Origin: Heliocidaris tuberculata
Lineage: Eukaryota; Echinodermata; Echinoidea; Camarodonta; Echinometridae
Length of the DNA: 64,000 nt
Assembly (NCBI GenBank): GCA_025618425.1
Contig: CM046852.1
Span: forward strand, 507,704-571,703
Direction: 5' to 3'
Shown: in pieces, positions 12,501-24,261 of the stretch
Position numbering within the stretch: the first letter of the stretch is position 1
How the letters are laid out: every line of letters starts with the position of its first letter
Position numbers and translations under genes: made by a program
The notes under the pieces: model-generated
Databases searched by the model: none
What the model was told of the DNA's origin: nothing
What the model saw: only the letters and a program-made list of their open reading frames with translations

Positions 12501-14337
12501 TTGCTAAGATAGTTCAGACTACTTCGCCAGTTGCAAAAAGGCTTCGATCTTTCTTTACAACACATCGATCGATGATTTTCTTCGTAGGAGAAACGTTGCC
12601 CTCTTAGAGCTAGTCTTCCTTGCGAGACACGCGAAAGTAAAGAAAAAAGCATTATTCGTTGCTAAGATAGTTTAGACTATACATCGGCAGTTCTTCTTCT
12701 TCTTCTTCTTCTTCTTTTTCTTCTTCTTCTTCTTCTTCTTCTTCTTCTTCTTTTTTTATGGGGGATTGGGGCAGGAGATATTTCTCATATTAGTCCACCG
12801 GGGAGGGAGGAGGAGGATGAGGCCAGACACCCTCTGAAAATATTCTGAAGTCGTTTTCCAATCTCGTTTCATTGGTTATAGCATGAAGCAACAATATGGC
12901 AACTAACAAGGCAAGCCATCACTCTTTTAATGTGTTATGCGCCGGATACCAGTTGGTTAATCCTTAGGTAAACAGGCGGTTTTCCAGTGGTCATGACAAC
13001 GGGTCCACGGAGGTCATGACCCTTAATTAACACAACAGATGGGGGATAAGAGCTTGAGTTAGTGTCCATGCAGAAGAAGTTTGTATACTTTGCATGCACT
13101 AGCTAGCTTTCACTATATAGTAAACGTGAGCTGTACATGTTGAGAGTTCTCCCGATCTAAATCATCAACTTGATTCTCTGTCCTCCTTTCATTACGGGGT
13201 ATTGATGAATAAAGTTAATTTCTTACAACAAAATGTTAGTCTAGCTTGCGAGACTAACATTTTGTTAGAAGAAACGTTGTCCTCTTAGAGCTAGTCTTCC
13301 TTGCGAGACACGCGAAAGTAAAGAAAAAAGCATTATTCGTTGCTAAGATAGTTCAGACTACTTCGCCAGTTGCAAAAAGGCTTCGATCTTTCTTAACAAC
13401 ACATCGATCGATGATTTTCTTCGTAGAAGAAACGTTGCCCTCGTAGAGCTAGTCTTCCTTGCGAGACACGCGAAAGTAAAAAAAAAAGCATTATTCGTTG
13501 CTAAGATAGTTCAGACTACTTCGCCAGTTGCAAAAAGGCTTCGATCTTTCTTTACAACACATCGATCGATGATTTTCTTCGTAGGAGAAACTTTGCCCTC
13601 TTAGAGCTAGTCTTCCTTGCGAGACACGCGAAAGTAAAGAAAAAAGCATTATTCGTTGCTAAGATAGTTCAGACTACTTCGCCAGTTGCAAAAAGGCTTC
13701 GATCTTTCTTTACAACACATCGATCGATGATTTTCTTCTTAGGAGAAACGTTGCACTCTTAGAGCTAGTCTTCCTTGCGAGACACGCGAAAGTAAAGAAA
13801 AAAGCATTATTCGTTGCTAAGATAGTTCAGACTACTTCGCCAGTTGCAAAAAGACTTCGATCTTTCTTTACAACACATCGATCGATGATTTTCTTCGTAG
13901 AAGAAACGTTGCCCTCTTAGAGCTAGTCTTCCTTGCGAGACACGCGAAAGTAAAGAAAAAAGCATTATTCGTTGCTAAGATAGTTCAGACTACTTCGCCA
14001 GTTGCAAAAAGGCTTCGATCTTTCTTTACAACACATCGATCGATGATTTTCTTCGTAGAAGAAACGTTGCCCTCTTAGAGCTAGTCTTCCTTGCGAGACA
14101 CGCGAAAGTAAAGAAAAAAGCATTATTCGTTGCTAAGATAGTTCAGACTACTTCGCCAGTTGCAAAAAGGCTTCGATCTTTCTTTACAACACATCGATCG
14201 TTGATTTTCTTCGTAGGAGAAACGTTGCCCTCTTAGAGCTAGTCTTCCTTGCGAGACACGCGAAAGTAAAGAAAAAAGCATTATTCGTTGCTAAGATAGT
14301 TTAGACTATACATCGGCAGTTCTTCTTCTTCTTCTTC

Positions 14338-14369
<32 letters not shown>

Positions 14370-16463
14370 CTTCTTCTTCTTCTTCTTCTTTTTTTATGGG
14401 GGATTGGGGGCAGGAGATATTTCTCATATTAGTCCACCGGGGAGGGAGGAGGAGGATGAGGCCAGAGACCCTCTGAAAATATTCTGAAGTCGTTTTCCAA
14501 TCTCGTTTCATTGGTTATAGCATGAAGCAACAATATGGCAACTAACAAGGCAAGCCATCACTCTTTTAATGTGTTATGCGCCGGATACCAGTTGGGTAAT
14601 CCTTAGGTAAACAGGCGGTTTTCCAGTGGTCATGACAACGGGTCCACGGAGGTCATGACCCTTAATTAACACAACAGATGGGGGATAAGAGCTTGAGTTA
14701 GTGTCCATGCAGAAGAAGTTTGTATACTTTGCATGCACTAGCTAGCTTTCACTATATAGTAAACGTGAGCTGTACATGTTGAGAGTTCTCCCGATCTAAA
14801 TCATCAACTTGATTCTCTGTCCTCCTTTCATTACGGGGTATTGATGAATAAAGTTAATTTCTTACAACAAAATGTTAGTCTAGCTTGCGAGACTAACATT
14901 TTGTTAGAAGAAACGTTGTCCTCTTAGAGCTAGTCTTCCTTGCGAGACACGCGAAAGTAAAGAAAAAAGCATTATTCGTTGCTAAGATAGTTCAGACTAC
15001 TTCGCCAGTTGCAAAAAGGCTTCGATCTTTCTTAACAACACATCGATCGATGATTTTCTTCGTAGAAGAAACGTTGCCCTCGTAGAGCTAGTCTTCCTTG
15101 CGAGACACGCGAAAGTAAAAAAAAAAGCATTATTCGTTGCTAAGATAGTTCAGACTACTTCGCCAGTTGCAAAAAGGCTTCGATCTATCTTTACAACACA
15201 TCGATCGATGATTTTCTTCGTAGGAGAAACTTTGCCCTCTTAGAGCTAGTCTTCCTTGCGAGACACGCGAAAGTAAAGAAAAAAGCATTATTCGTTGCTA
15301 AGATAGTTCAGACTACTTCGCCAGTTGCAAAAAGGCTTCGATCTTTCTTTACAACACATCGATCGATGATTTTCTTCTTAGGAGAAACGTTGCCCTCTTA
15401 GAGCTAGTCTTCCTTGCGAGACACGCGAAAGTAAAGAAAAAAGCATTATTCGTTGCTAAGATAGTTCAGACTACTTCGCCAGTTGCAAAAAGACTTCGAT
15501 CTTTCTTTACAACACATCGATCGATGATTTTCTTCGTAGAAGAAACGTTGCCCTCTTAGAGCTAGTCTTCCTTGCGAGACACGCGAAAGTAAAGAAAAAA
15601 GCATTATTCGTTGCTAAGATAGTTCAGACTACTTCGCCAGTTGCAAAAAGGCTTCGATCTTTCTTTACAACACATCGATCGATATTTTTCTTCGTAGGAG
15701 AAACGTTGCCCTCTTAGAGCTAGTCTTCCTTGCGAGACACGCGAAAGTAAAGAAAAAAGCATTATTCGTTGCTAAGATAGTTTAGACTATACATCGGCAG
15801 TTCTTCTTCTTCTTCTTCTTCTTCTTCTTCTTCTTCTTCTTCTTCTTCTTTTTTGATGGGGGATTGGGGGCAGGAGATATTTCTCATATTAGTCCACCGG
15901 GGAGGGAGGAGGAGGATGAGGCCAGACACCCTCTGAAAATATTCTGAAGTCGTTTTCCAATCTCGTTTCATTGGTTATAGCATGAAGCAACAATATGGCA
16001 ACTAACAAGGCAAGCCATCACTCTTTTAATGTATTATGCGCCGGATACCAGTTGGTTAATCCTTGGGTAAACAGGCGGTTTTCCAGTGGTCATAACAACG
16101 GGTCCACGGAGGTCATGACCCTTAATTAACACAGCAGATGGGGGATAAGAGCTTGAGTTAGTGTCCATGCAGAAGAAGTTTGTATACTTTGCATGCACTA
16201 TCTAGCTTTGACTATATAGTATACATGAGCTGTACATGTTGGGAGTTCTCCTAATCTAAATCATCAACTTGATTTTCTGTCCTCCTTTCATTACGGGGTA
16301 TTGATGAATAAAGTTAATTTCTTACAACAAAATGTTAGTCTAGCTTGCGAGACACGCGAAAGTAAACAACGCATCATTCGTTGCCAAGATAGTTTAGACT
16401 ACATCACCAGTTGCAAAAAGATACATCTACATAAGAGTGTAGGCCAACCCAGTATAGCATATC

Positions 16464-17412
16464 CATATTTTAAATTTAAATTTCAGAGAAATGATCTTTG
16501 ATAGATATCTCATCGAATTAGGGCTGCTCATTGATGCACCGAAAGGAATAAAGGGGTCTATGGAGCCCCCAATCTCGTAAAAATATTCACCGAATGGAAG
16601 TTTTTTATTCTATTGAAATTCCAAATTATTCGACAAGGGGGCGCTTCATGTGGCCCCGCTAGCTCAGATTTTCTTTAAATCTCTTTAAATTTCACAGAAA
16701 TGATCTTTGATAGATATCTCATCGATTTGGGGATGCACATTGATGCACAGAAAGGAATAAAGGGGTCTATGGAGCCCCCAAACTCCTAAAAATATTCACC
16801 GAGTTGAAGTTTTTTATTCTATTGAAATTCCAAATTATTCGACATGGGGGCGCTCGAAGTGGCCCCGCTAGCTCAGATTTTCTTTAAAACTCTTTAAATT
16901 TCACAGAAATGATCTTTGATAGATATTTCATCGAAATGGGGGTGCTCATTGATGCACAGAAAGGGATAAAGGGGTCTATGGAGCCCCCAAAGTGGTAAAA
17001 AATATTCACCGAATTTACACTTGATAAGGCGGAATTTACAAATTATTCGACAAGGGGACGCTAGATGTGGCCCCGCTAGCTCAGATTTTCTTTAAATCTC
17101 TTTAAATTTCACAGAAATGATCTTTGATAAATATCTCATCGAAATGGGGGTGCACATTGATTCACAGAATGGGATAAAGGGGTATATGGAGCCCCCAAAT
17201 CGGTAAAAAATATTCACCGAATTGACACTCGATAAGGCGGAATTTCCAAATTATTCGACAATGGGGCGCTTGATGTGGCCCCGCTAGCTCAGATTTTCTT
17301 TAAATCTCTTTAAATTTCACAGAAATGATCTTTGTTAGATATCTCATCGAATTCGGGGTGCACATTGATGCACAGAAAGGGATAAAGGGGTCTATGGAGC
17401 CCCCACACTGGT
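16464..17412. repeat. 209-bp satellite, second array, about 4.5 units
   Basis: Same unit as at 1-618. Unit starts (ggggcgct box) lie at about 16638, 16847, 17054 and 17263, after a partial first unit. The array interrupts the higher-order repeat between 16345 and 17460. Confidence 0.92.
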
Positions 17413-17459
17413 AATATCTCACTGTGCCCTGGGGCTGTGCGCTCACTTCAGGTTGGTCA

Positions 17460-18420
17460 TGAACCAAAGCAACAATATGGCAACTAACAAGGCAAGCCAT
17501 CACTCTTTTAATGTGTTATGCGCCGGATACCCGTTGGTTAATCCTTGGATAAACAGGCGGTTTTCCAGTGGTCATGACAACGGGTTCATGGAGGTCATGA
17601 CCCTTAATTAACACAACAGATGGGGGATAAGAGCTTGAGTTAGTGTCCATGCAGAAGAAGTTTGTATACTTTGCATGCACTAGCTAGCTTTGACTATATA
17701 GTAAACATGAGGCGTACATGTTGGGAGTTCTCCTAATCTAAATCATCAACTTGATTCTCTGTCCTCCTTTCATTACGGGGTATTGATGAATAAAGTTAAT
17801 ACATTTCTTACAACAAAATGTTAGTCTAGCTTGCGAGACACGCGAAAGTAAACAACGCATAATTCGTTGCAAAGATAGTTTAGACTACATCGATCTTTCT
17901 TTACAACACATCGATCGATGATTTTTTTCGTAGAAGAAACTTTGCCCTCTTAGAGCTAGTCTTCCTTGCGAGACACGCGAAAGTAAAAAAAAAAAAGCAT
18001 TATTCGTTGCTAAGATAGTTCAGACTAAATCGCCAGTTGCAAAAAGGCTTCGATCTTTCTTTACAACACATCGATCGATGATTTTCTTCGTAGAAGAAAC
18101 TTTGCCCTCTTAGAGCTAGTCTTCCTTGCGAGACACGCGAAAGTAAAGAAAAAAAGCTTTATTCGTTGCTAAGATAGTTTAGACTATACATCGCCAGTTG
18201 CAAAAAGATACATCGATGTTTAGTTACAACACATCGATCGATGATTTTCTTCGTAGAAGTAACGTTGCCCTCTTATAGAGCTAGTCTTCCTTGCAAGACA
18301 CGCAAAAGTAAAGAAAAAAGCATTATTCGTTGCTAAGATAGTTTAGACTAAATCGCCAGTTGCAAAAAGATACATCGATGTTTAGTTACAACTCATAGAT
18401 GATTTTCTTCGTAGAGGAAA
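17460..18420. repeat. Decayed copy of the higher-order unit
   Basis: 17460-17880 repeats the constant block, from gcaacaatatggcaactaac to aatgttagtctagc. 17890-18420 holds about three diverged 158-bp monomers. There is no (TTC)n tract and no hairpin. 18420-18760 is further degenerate sequence rich in catcgat and tcgatctttc, with no gene seen. Confidence 0.85.
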
Positions 18421-18759
18421 TGTTCCCCTTTCAAACTACCAATGGACTGTTTATTAGCTTACTTGTTGGTAACATCGATCTTTCCAATTCAATCTTCAGT
18501 AACGAAGGTTTCAACTATACCCCTAACCCAATCGACCAATTTTGTCAAAACGGCACACTGCACAAATACACTGTCGATCTGTTGATCTCTCTAAGAATTC
18601 TTCGATAGATGTTCAGTAGGTATGGATGGATCATTTGTCCGCTGTTTTACGTCCTGTGATTGGTCAATACAAACATCGATGGAAAATATATGCATGATTT
18701 GATCATCGAACCCTTAAATGTGCGATCTTTCTGCCATCGATCCTTTTTGGCACCAAGCG

Positions 18760-19335
18760 CTAGGGAAAAGATCGATGTTTTAACCATCGAACTGTTTTTC
18801 GATCGATCTTTCTTCCATCGAACCTTAATGTCACCAAGGGCACGCCATAACGACCAATGCTGACCTTCCCTTCGATGATATCCTGTATGGAAATGATCTC
18901 ATGATCTTCAAATAGTTCTGCTAAATGCTGATGACAATGAACACATTTTTCGCACAGGTATTTGCTACAGGTTCTGCAGAAAGACATAGCCTGTTCCTGG
19001 AGTTTGCAGACAGTGCATTTTTGCCGCGTTTCCAAGACGGAATTGGCTCCCCCACAATTTTCGTAGTAGTTGTCTACGAGTCCGTTGACCGTCACATTAG
19101 ATAGAAGATCATCGATGCGGTTTGCTGACAACTTCGTATCTTTCCTACAGAGAGGACAGACCATGTGATCAAGGTCCTGGTGGGCTAGGTCGTATTTCTT
19201 GAGGCATTTCCGACAAAAGGTGTGTCCGCAAGAGGTTAGCAGGGTAGCATCGTCGAAGATATCAAGACATAGTGGACACGTCAAACCTTGTAAGGCGTTC
19301 GGAACTTCCTCTTCTTCCTTCTTCTTGGCAGCCAT
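18760..19335 (-). pseudogene. Truncated TRIM-type gene A (exon 1 only)
   Basis: The ORF begins MAAKKKEEEEVPNALQGL. It has a full C3HC4 RING (CPLC near residue 20, CGHTFCRKC at about 36-44, CPLCRK near 60) and a B-box 1 (KCTVCKLQ to HEIISIQDI). Family similarity stops after EGKVSIG at about 18851. The remaining ~30 codons belong to the neighbouring catcgat-rich repeat DNA, so B-box 2, coiled coil and propeller are missing. No matching exon 2 lies in the 18 kb to the left. The start is set by homology and by the strong context cagccATGG. The RING could still bind an E2 enzyme if transcribed, but this is most likely a gene fragment left by a rearrangement at the satellite border. Confidence 0.85.
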
Positions 19336-21390
19336 GGCTGCACTAGTGCGAATATGTAGAAAATTACAGAAAACAGCCTGACTTGCAGATGATCTTGTAT
19401 TGTAGAAATCAACGCTACGATGTGAAGTTTGTTGTGTCCAAGATGAATATCTGTAGAATATTGATACAACTATATATATTTATAGTCTCCGTATTTTGCT
19501 GTTTTACTTGGTTTGATTCTATAAGTCCAAGTCTGCATTAATATTAATCATTGAATACGTCACAACGACAAGAGTTCCCTTCCCAAATGTAAACACACAC
19601 ACAAAACGTGAGGCATTAATGGTGACTACCCAGCCGTATTAACAAATCTACAAATTATTCCCTATACATGTACAGCGGTGGGTTTTCCCAGAGATCACCA
19701 ATTGTACCTTTGACCTGGATCTTATCGCGTGGAATTTTAGGTAGATGGCGCTGTCATATTCGCCCCAGTGATAAACAGTGGGCTCTTCACTTTCAGTATT
19801 ATCATTATACTATAATCAACAGTGGTGTGTCAAGAAACTGATAACAGGTGAGGGGGTTGGGGGGGGGGGGATAAACCTGCAATAAGAAAGCCCCGCATGC
19901 CATAAGAAAGCCAGGGCTACGATGATCTGATTTGTGGCATGATGCCCCATCCCCCCCCCCCATAATAATGATGATAATAATAATAATAGTTTTAAAAAAA
20001 AAACACCTGCAACAAAGAAATAAACAAATAAATAGAAAGGAAATTAATTGATGATTTAAGTGCCATTTTAAAAATCATATTAATTAATTGAACGAAATAT
20101 TCTTTGTAATGAAAATAGATTTTAAGAAATGACACAAAACATTTGCTTTCCTGTAAGCCGAAGATCCACTGGTACTAAAATATTTGGTTAGTTTTGTTCT
20201 GGACTGACAAAGGGTCGTGGTAGAGGCTGGCTTTGCACTCAATTGGATACGTCACGGCTTATACATAGAAGAGGGGGGGGGGGGGGCAACAAGAGATAAT
20301 ATTCATTGAACCCACTCCAACTCAAAATTTTCAACATTACGTATCATTCAATGAAATAACGGATAAAGACAGTCACATACAATCAACAATTCAGGATATC
20401 TAATTTAAAACAAATTATAACCAATAGGATTTAACTTCCACAGCCGTTACCAACACCCGACACCCTCGAAGAAATAATTAACATCAGGTACCCACTCACT
20501 ATCTCATTTAAAACAAATTACCCTCTGCATTGTAACCATTTTCGTAAGTCCTGTAGCCATGACCAACGCAACACACATTTTAAGAAGTAATGTCCATCAT
20601 CAGGTACTCAAATACTACACCTGGGTCAGGCAAGGCAACTATCGATATGCGCCGCGAAGGAATTCGAAACCTCAATAGCGAATTAAAAGCGACATGAATA
20701 ATTAATTCCCGTCCTCATTCTCATCGTTTTCATCATCATTATCATTGTCATCCACGTCATCACTATCAATGTACATCAGTTCAATAACTGTTTAAAGGAT
20801 GAGACGTGAATACATATTAATTAGAATACTGCTTAGATTTGATAGCGTTATCAATGTCGCCTTCCACTGAGTATAACTAGAAAAATGTTTAATAATGCAA
20901 ATATCATTGTGTCATTCGCGAGATGAATAGTAAAAATATCATTTTCAGCAGATATTTATATTGATATTTATCATCGTTACGTCTACATAACCATTAATTC
21001 CCTCTTCTGCTTTCCTCCTTCTCCTAATCTGATCATCCTTATCATATACAGTGTTATCATTGTTAATCTAATATCATTGCCATTTCATTAACCATCATAC
21101 AACAGATGGATATTACATTTGAAATGGCAGCATAGCTTTCAAGTATGGAGGGATTAACCTTAAGTTTTATATAGCTAAACAAATGTAAAATGTCAAGATC
21201 GCAAACGTGAATTTGAATGAATGAGGAAAACATGTTTAAAATAGCATATGACGCAAGTACAATGTACAAAGTATCCGAAAACAATGATTATTCAAGTATA
21301 TCACCTTGTATATTCTGCTCTTTCTTCGCACAACTTTCTAATGATAATAGTAATAATAATAAGATAATATTGATAATAATTATAATAAAG

Positions 21391-21432
<42 letters not shown>

Positions 21433-21676
21433 GTAATAATAATAATACAAAATATTTTGCTATATCATTATACATTAATATTGAAAAACATGGTTTTAGA
21501 TGTGTACGTAATAAACGAATAATGAACTATTATCAGTAGTAGTAATAGCGGTAGTAGTAGTAGTGGTGGTAGTAGTAGATTTCCGTTAAAAAAAAGTTTA
21601 CCACAGAGCTTTATTGTGGCTAAATGATTAGCTAAATCATTAACGCAGTACATGTATAAATACATTTTATATTACA
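19336..21676. repeat. Duplicated spacer upstream of gene A
   Basis: Collinear with the spacers upstream of C (47353-50900), D (54314-58200), E (62432-63705) and, more diverged, B (36428-39230). Shared landmarks include acagtggtgtgtcaagaaac, a poly-G tract at about 19861, a second poly-G at about 20273, catcaggtacccactcacta and cgaaggaattcgaaacctca. It ends in (AAT)n at about 21380-21446 and a short (AGT)n at about 21535-21580. It lacks the retrotransposon fragment present in C and D. No gene is seen. Confidence 0.85.
19477..19484 (-). promoter_or_regulatory. TATA-like box of gene A
   Basis: TATAAATA on the minus strand, about 142 bp before the ATG at 19335. The same octamer keeps its place before genes C and E. 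Assigned by consensus and conservation; no experimental support. Confidence 0.55.
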
Positions 21677-21918
21677 TATTATTACCTATACAGGGCATTT
21701 TAGCTGCAAAATAAAAAGCCGTATTTTGGGCGCTACTCCGAATCCGTAACCGCGGGCAATATTTGCCATATTGCCCTCTTCCGGGTTTTCCCCATAGACC
21801 AATGTACTAAAAAAGAGGGCAACATTTTCGATATTCCCCGAAAGCAGAGCCAGTCAATATTATTATTATTACCTATATCACATGTATCATGTATGAGTAG
21901 GCCTATTTTGTAGCAATT

Positions 21919-22497
21919 CGAGCGATCGCCAATAGGGTAAAAATGCCCGGATGCAGGTATCGGGGTGCGTTTGCTATGCAATGTGGGACAGCTTTTGTGA
22001 CCTAGTTACTTCCGGAATCTGACCGGTCGGTGAATGACCCGGCGGCCGTGCATAACCTCTCAAATCAGCTTTCCAAGATACGGCTTTGTCATTTAAGTCT
22101 CGAACAGAGCCGTCCGCAGCGGGCACCCGTCGTCGCTTTCTGCCGGACGCCTCCCGGTCGCAAGTCTCTATAACGCTGTAACATTCAGCGGCTCTCCGTA
22201 CTAGCAATTCCAATTCGAGTTTGCGTTTTCCGTTGCATGGAATGCCTCTTTCTGTCAGAAAAGCTTTCAGCTGCAGAACGGTCATATTCTTGAAGTCTTG
22301 AGAAACGCTCGCCATGACAATTCTACGATTACCTTAACTTTTATTAGATAAGTTTGAAGAAAAATTCCTGAAGTGTGTACCGCGGTTACTGTAACTTAGC
22401 ATCCGTATACACCGGAAGTACACAGGTCCCGGAAGTTGAATGAGAATTCGCCCAAAACGGTACATCCGGGCATTTTTACCCTATTGGCGATCGCTCG
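21919..22497. mobile_element. 579-bp DNA transposon with TIRs and AATT duplication
   Basis: Ends are ~36-bp inverted repeats beginning cgagcgatcgcc and containing aatagggtaaaaatgcccgg. AATT flanks both sides (21915-21918 and 22498-22501). The related segment at 26160-26250, read inverted, goes straight through ttttgtaacaattacaaaca with no insert. That is an empty site which fixes the borders. It carries the SAP-domain ORF at 22315-21974. The superfamily is unknown to me; a 4-bp duplication is compatible with several. Confidence 0.85.
21974..22315 (-). CDS. SAP-domain small protein inside a transposon
   Basis: 113-residue ORF. Residues about 10-43 (MTVLQLKAFLTERGIP then GKRKLELELLVRRA) fit the SAP motif: two helices separated by a G-containing turn, a DNA-binding module. 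A basic cluster GRKRRR at 58-63 could be a nuclear signal. The ORF lies wholly within the 579-bp element. It may be the first exon of a larger transposon protein, the remnant of a captured host exon, or a stand-alone DNA-binding factor. The ATG context (ggcgagc before, tggcg across) is acceptable. The rest of the protein has no domain I recognise. Expression is unproven. Confidence 0.6.
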   Translation of the reverse strand: MASVSQDFKNMTVLQLKAFLTERGIPCNGKRKLELELLVRRAAECYSVIETCDREASGRKRRRVPAADGSVRDLNDKAVSWKADLRGYARPPGHSPTGQIPEVTRSQKLSHIA

Positions 22498-22792
22498 AAT
22501 TACAAATGCGTCTGTTTGCCTATCAGTCCCTCTGATATCAGGTTATTCATACAGGCTATGTAATTGTAATCAGGGCCAAGCAATAATTGTGACGTAAATT
22601 GTTACCGCGCGTATCCATTGTTTAAGCCTTTGTAAACTTTAACGCGTACACAATACTGTGCGCGTATGCACTTTGATAAAAGCGTACTGACAAGAAAGGG
22701 TGGAATATGAAAAAATGTTGCCCTCTTTTTTAGTACAGTCGTCTATGGGGGAAAACCCGGAAGAGGGCAATATGGCAAATATTGCCCGCTCT

Positions 22793-22939
22793 GGGGCCCG
22801 TTGCACAAAACTTGCGTTTGAACGCAACTTAGGAAAATCAAACGCAACTTTATTTTCAGCCAATCAAAAGTGCGCATTAAGGACTTACGTTTGATTTTTA
22901 GGAGTTGCGATTAAACGCAAGTTTTGTGCAACGGGCCCC
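22793..22939. mobile_element. 147-bp MITE with GGGGCCCGTTGCAC termini
   Basis: Left end ggggcccgttgcacaaaact and right end agttttgtgcaacgggcccc form ~28-bp inverted repeats continuing into cgtttgaacgcaa-type sequence. It interrupts the right arm of the outer element: attgcccgc and acggattcgg are contiguous in the left arm. The target duplication is not cleanly resolved. No coding sequence. Confidence 0.88.
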
Positions 22940-23029
22940 TGGTGACGGATTCGGAGTAGCGCGCAAAATACGGCTTTTTTATTTTGCAGCTAAAATGCCC
23001 TGTATAGGTCATGTAGGTAATAATTATAT

Positions 23030-23172
23030 AATATTGAATGGCCTTGAGTGGGATACAAGGTTATATCGCACGAGCTATGAGCATATTTCACGAGTCGGCA
23101 CGACAAGTGAAATATTTTCAAAGCGAGTGCGATATACCCTTGTGTCCCACGAAAGAAAAGTCATTCAATATT
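23030..23172. mobile_element. MITE with AATATTGAATG termini
   Basis: Left end aatattgaatggccttgagt and right end gtcattcaatatt are imperfect inverted repeats of about 35 bp, with a second internal palindrome around atatttcacgagtcggcacg. Related termini (AATATTGRCTGGC) bound the element at 26264-26399. Confidence 0.7.
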
Positions 23173-24260
23173 ATTATTATTAATTGTATGAATCCTAGTT
23201 TCTTAATTTTCACCAATACATGTCCTTTATGTTTTTGTATTGACTTCAACATAAAACAGAGGTGGAGAAACATTTTGTCCTTACCCAAGCATCTTGCAAG
23301 GGCTGCGCGCATATATCCATAATGACTGTCTTAGCTTTTGCGCATTTAGACGCGTATTCACTTTTTTACGCGTTGCGCGCACACCAAACCATGAGATATG
23401 AAGATTTATAAAACGGGTTAAGGAATGTAGGCAATGTTATTGGTAAAATGACATCACGTGACCGTGCATTATTCTCTCCCACCGTGCAAAAAAGTTCCCA
23501 TCAAAAATTGATAACGCACGCTCGATATCTCGCGATATTATCGCGTTCAGGAATTATTTGTGCACATAAAAATACAGCGCGTAGCTAGCTAGCCAGCTAG
23601 TTTGCTTCAATTCAGTAACGTAATTGAGGAGTCATCATCTAACTCAGGACGCTTTAACTTTGTGGGACAACTTCCATTTTGCCCTTTTACTGATAATACG
23701 CGTACTGTTCTTCCTTGCGTAGTAGGCCTATAGGATGGAATTTACTTTGGGCAAAATTTGAGGGCCATACAACTACAAGCCAAGCGCCAGGATTCTAATG
23801 TTGACTAGTCAGAAGATCTTAGAGAGTACCCTACCGGTACCCAGTGCCGTGACCAGCTTTTTTCAAGGGGGGGGGGGGGGTGCCTTTTGGAGAAAAAAAA
23901 TACAAAACTTACCAACTCTGGACAATGTCAGGCAGTGGTGCTGGTGGCGCAGATATGAGCTGTTCGACATCATACTAAGAACATGTCGCCCTTTTCAAAT
24001 GACACCCCCCAACCCGGCGACGCCCCCCCCCCAAAAAAAATCCTTTTTTCTTTTTTCTTTTGGTCTGAGGGGTGCGTTCGCACCCTCCACACCCCCCCCC
24101 CCCCCCCCCCCCTGGCGACGCCCATGGTACCTACTCTGTTTTTTAGCTGAACGTGTGTTCAACGTGTCCATCAGGTTTGGCAAAGTTTGGACCAAAGGCA
24201 AATATTGCTCCCACTCTTGCTACCACTCCCACTGGCACTTACTGGTAAGTACGGTACTAG
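23173..24260. other. Transposon-remnant DNA, no intact gene
   Basis: Contains ttataaaacgggttaaggaa at about 23409, a motif that recurs in both orientations near 24724, 25211 and 25990. It also has long poly-G (about 23867-23880) and poly-C (about 24092-24112) tracts bounded by ccagtgccgtgaccag and ctggcgacgcccatgg, possibly ends of another element. The 156-codon frame at 23798-24268 depends on the homopolymers and is not credible. Confidence 0.5.
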
Positions 24261-24261
24261 T

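Larger units (their letters stand above)
8166..16345. repeat. Higher-order tandem repeat array
   Basis: Six repeats of a composite unit. Each has (a) a (TTC)n tract, (b) a constant ~500-bp block from tatgggggattgggg to a hairpin, and (c) a run of 158-bp monomers. Unit lengths, measured between successive (TTC)n tracts, are about 1325, 1472, 1625, 1630 and 1480 bp, matching 5, 6, 7, 7 and 6 monomers. The first copies in each run carry the same diagnostic variants in the same order (gttgtcc, then ccctcgtagag with a poly-A, then aactttgcc). Whole blocks were therefore duplicated, with later gain or loss of single monomers. No gene is supported here. Confidence 0.95.
21677..23024. mobile_element. 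Outer inverted-repeat (foldback) element with nested insertions
   Basis: The left end (attacctatacagggcattt, then tgcaaaataaaaagccg and agggcaatatttgcc) is repeated inverted on the right, ending near 23024. Arms cover about 21677-21870 and 22695-23024. Two smaller elements are nested inside (21919-22497 and 22793-22939). Internal sequence flanking the first nest recurs, inverted, at 26020-26265. No transposase is visible. Confidence 0.75.

Noticed and set aside
8231..15971. Six minus-strand ORFs with long poly-glutamate runs and an identical N-terminus (MKRDWKTTSEYFQRV)
   Set aside because: They are the satellite's constant block read through the (TTC)n tract. Length changes with triplet number, no family match, no splice or promoter evidence.
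8166..16345. CRISPR-like look of regularly spaced repeats
   Set aside because: The repeating unit is 158 bp with no unique spacers, in a eukaryotic context. It is a satellite.
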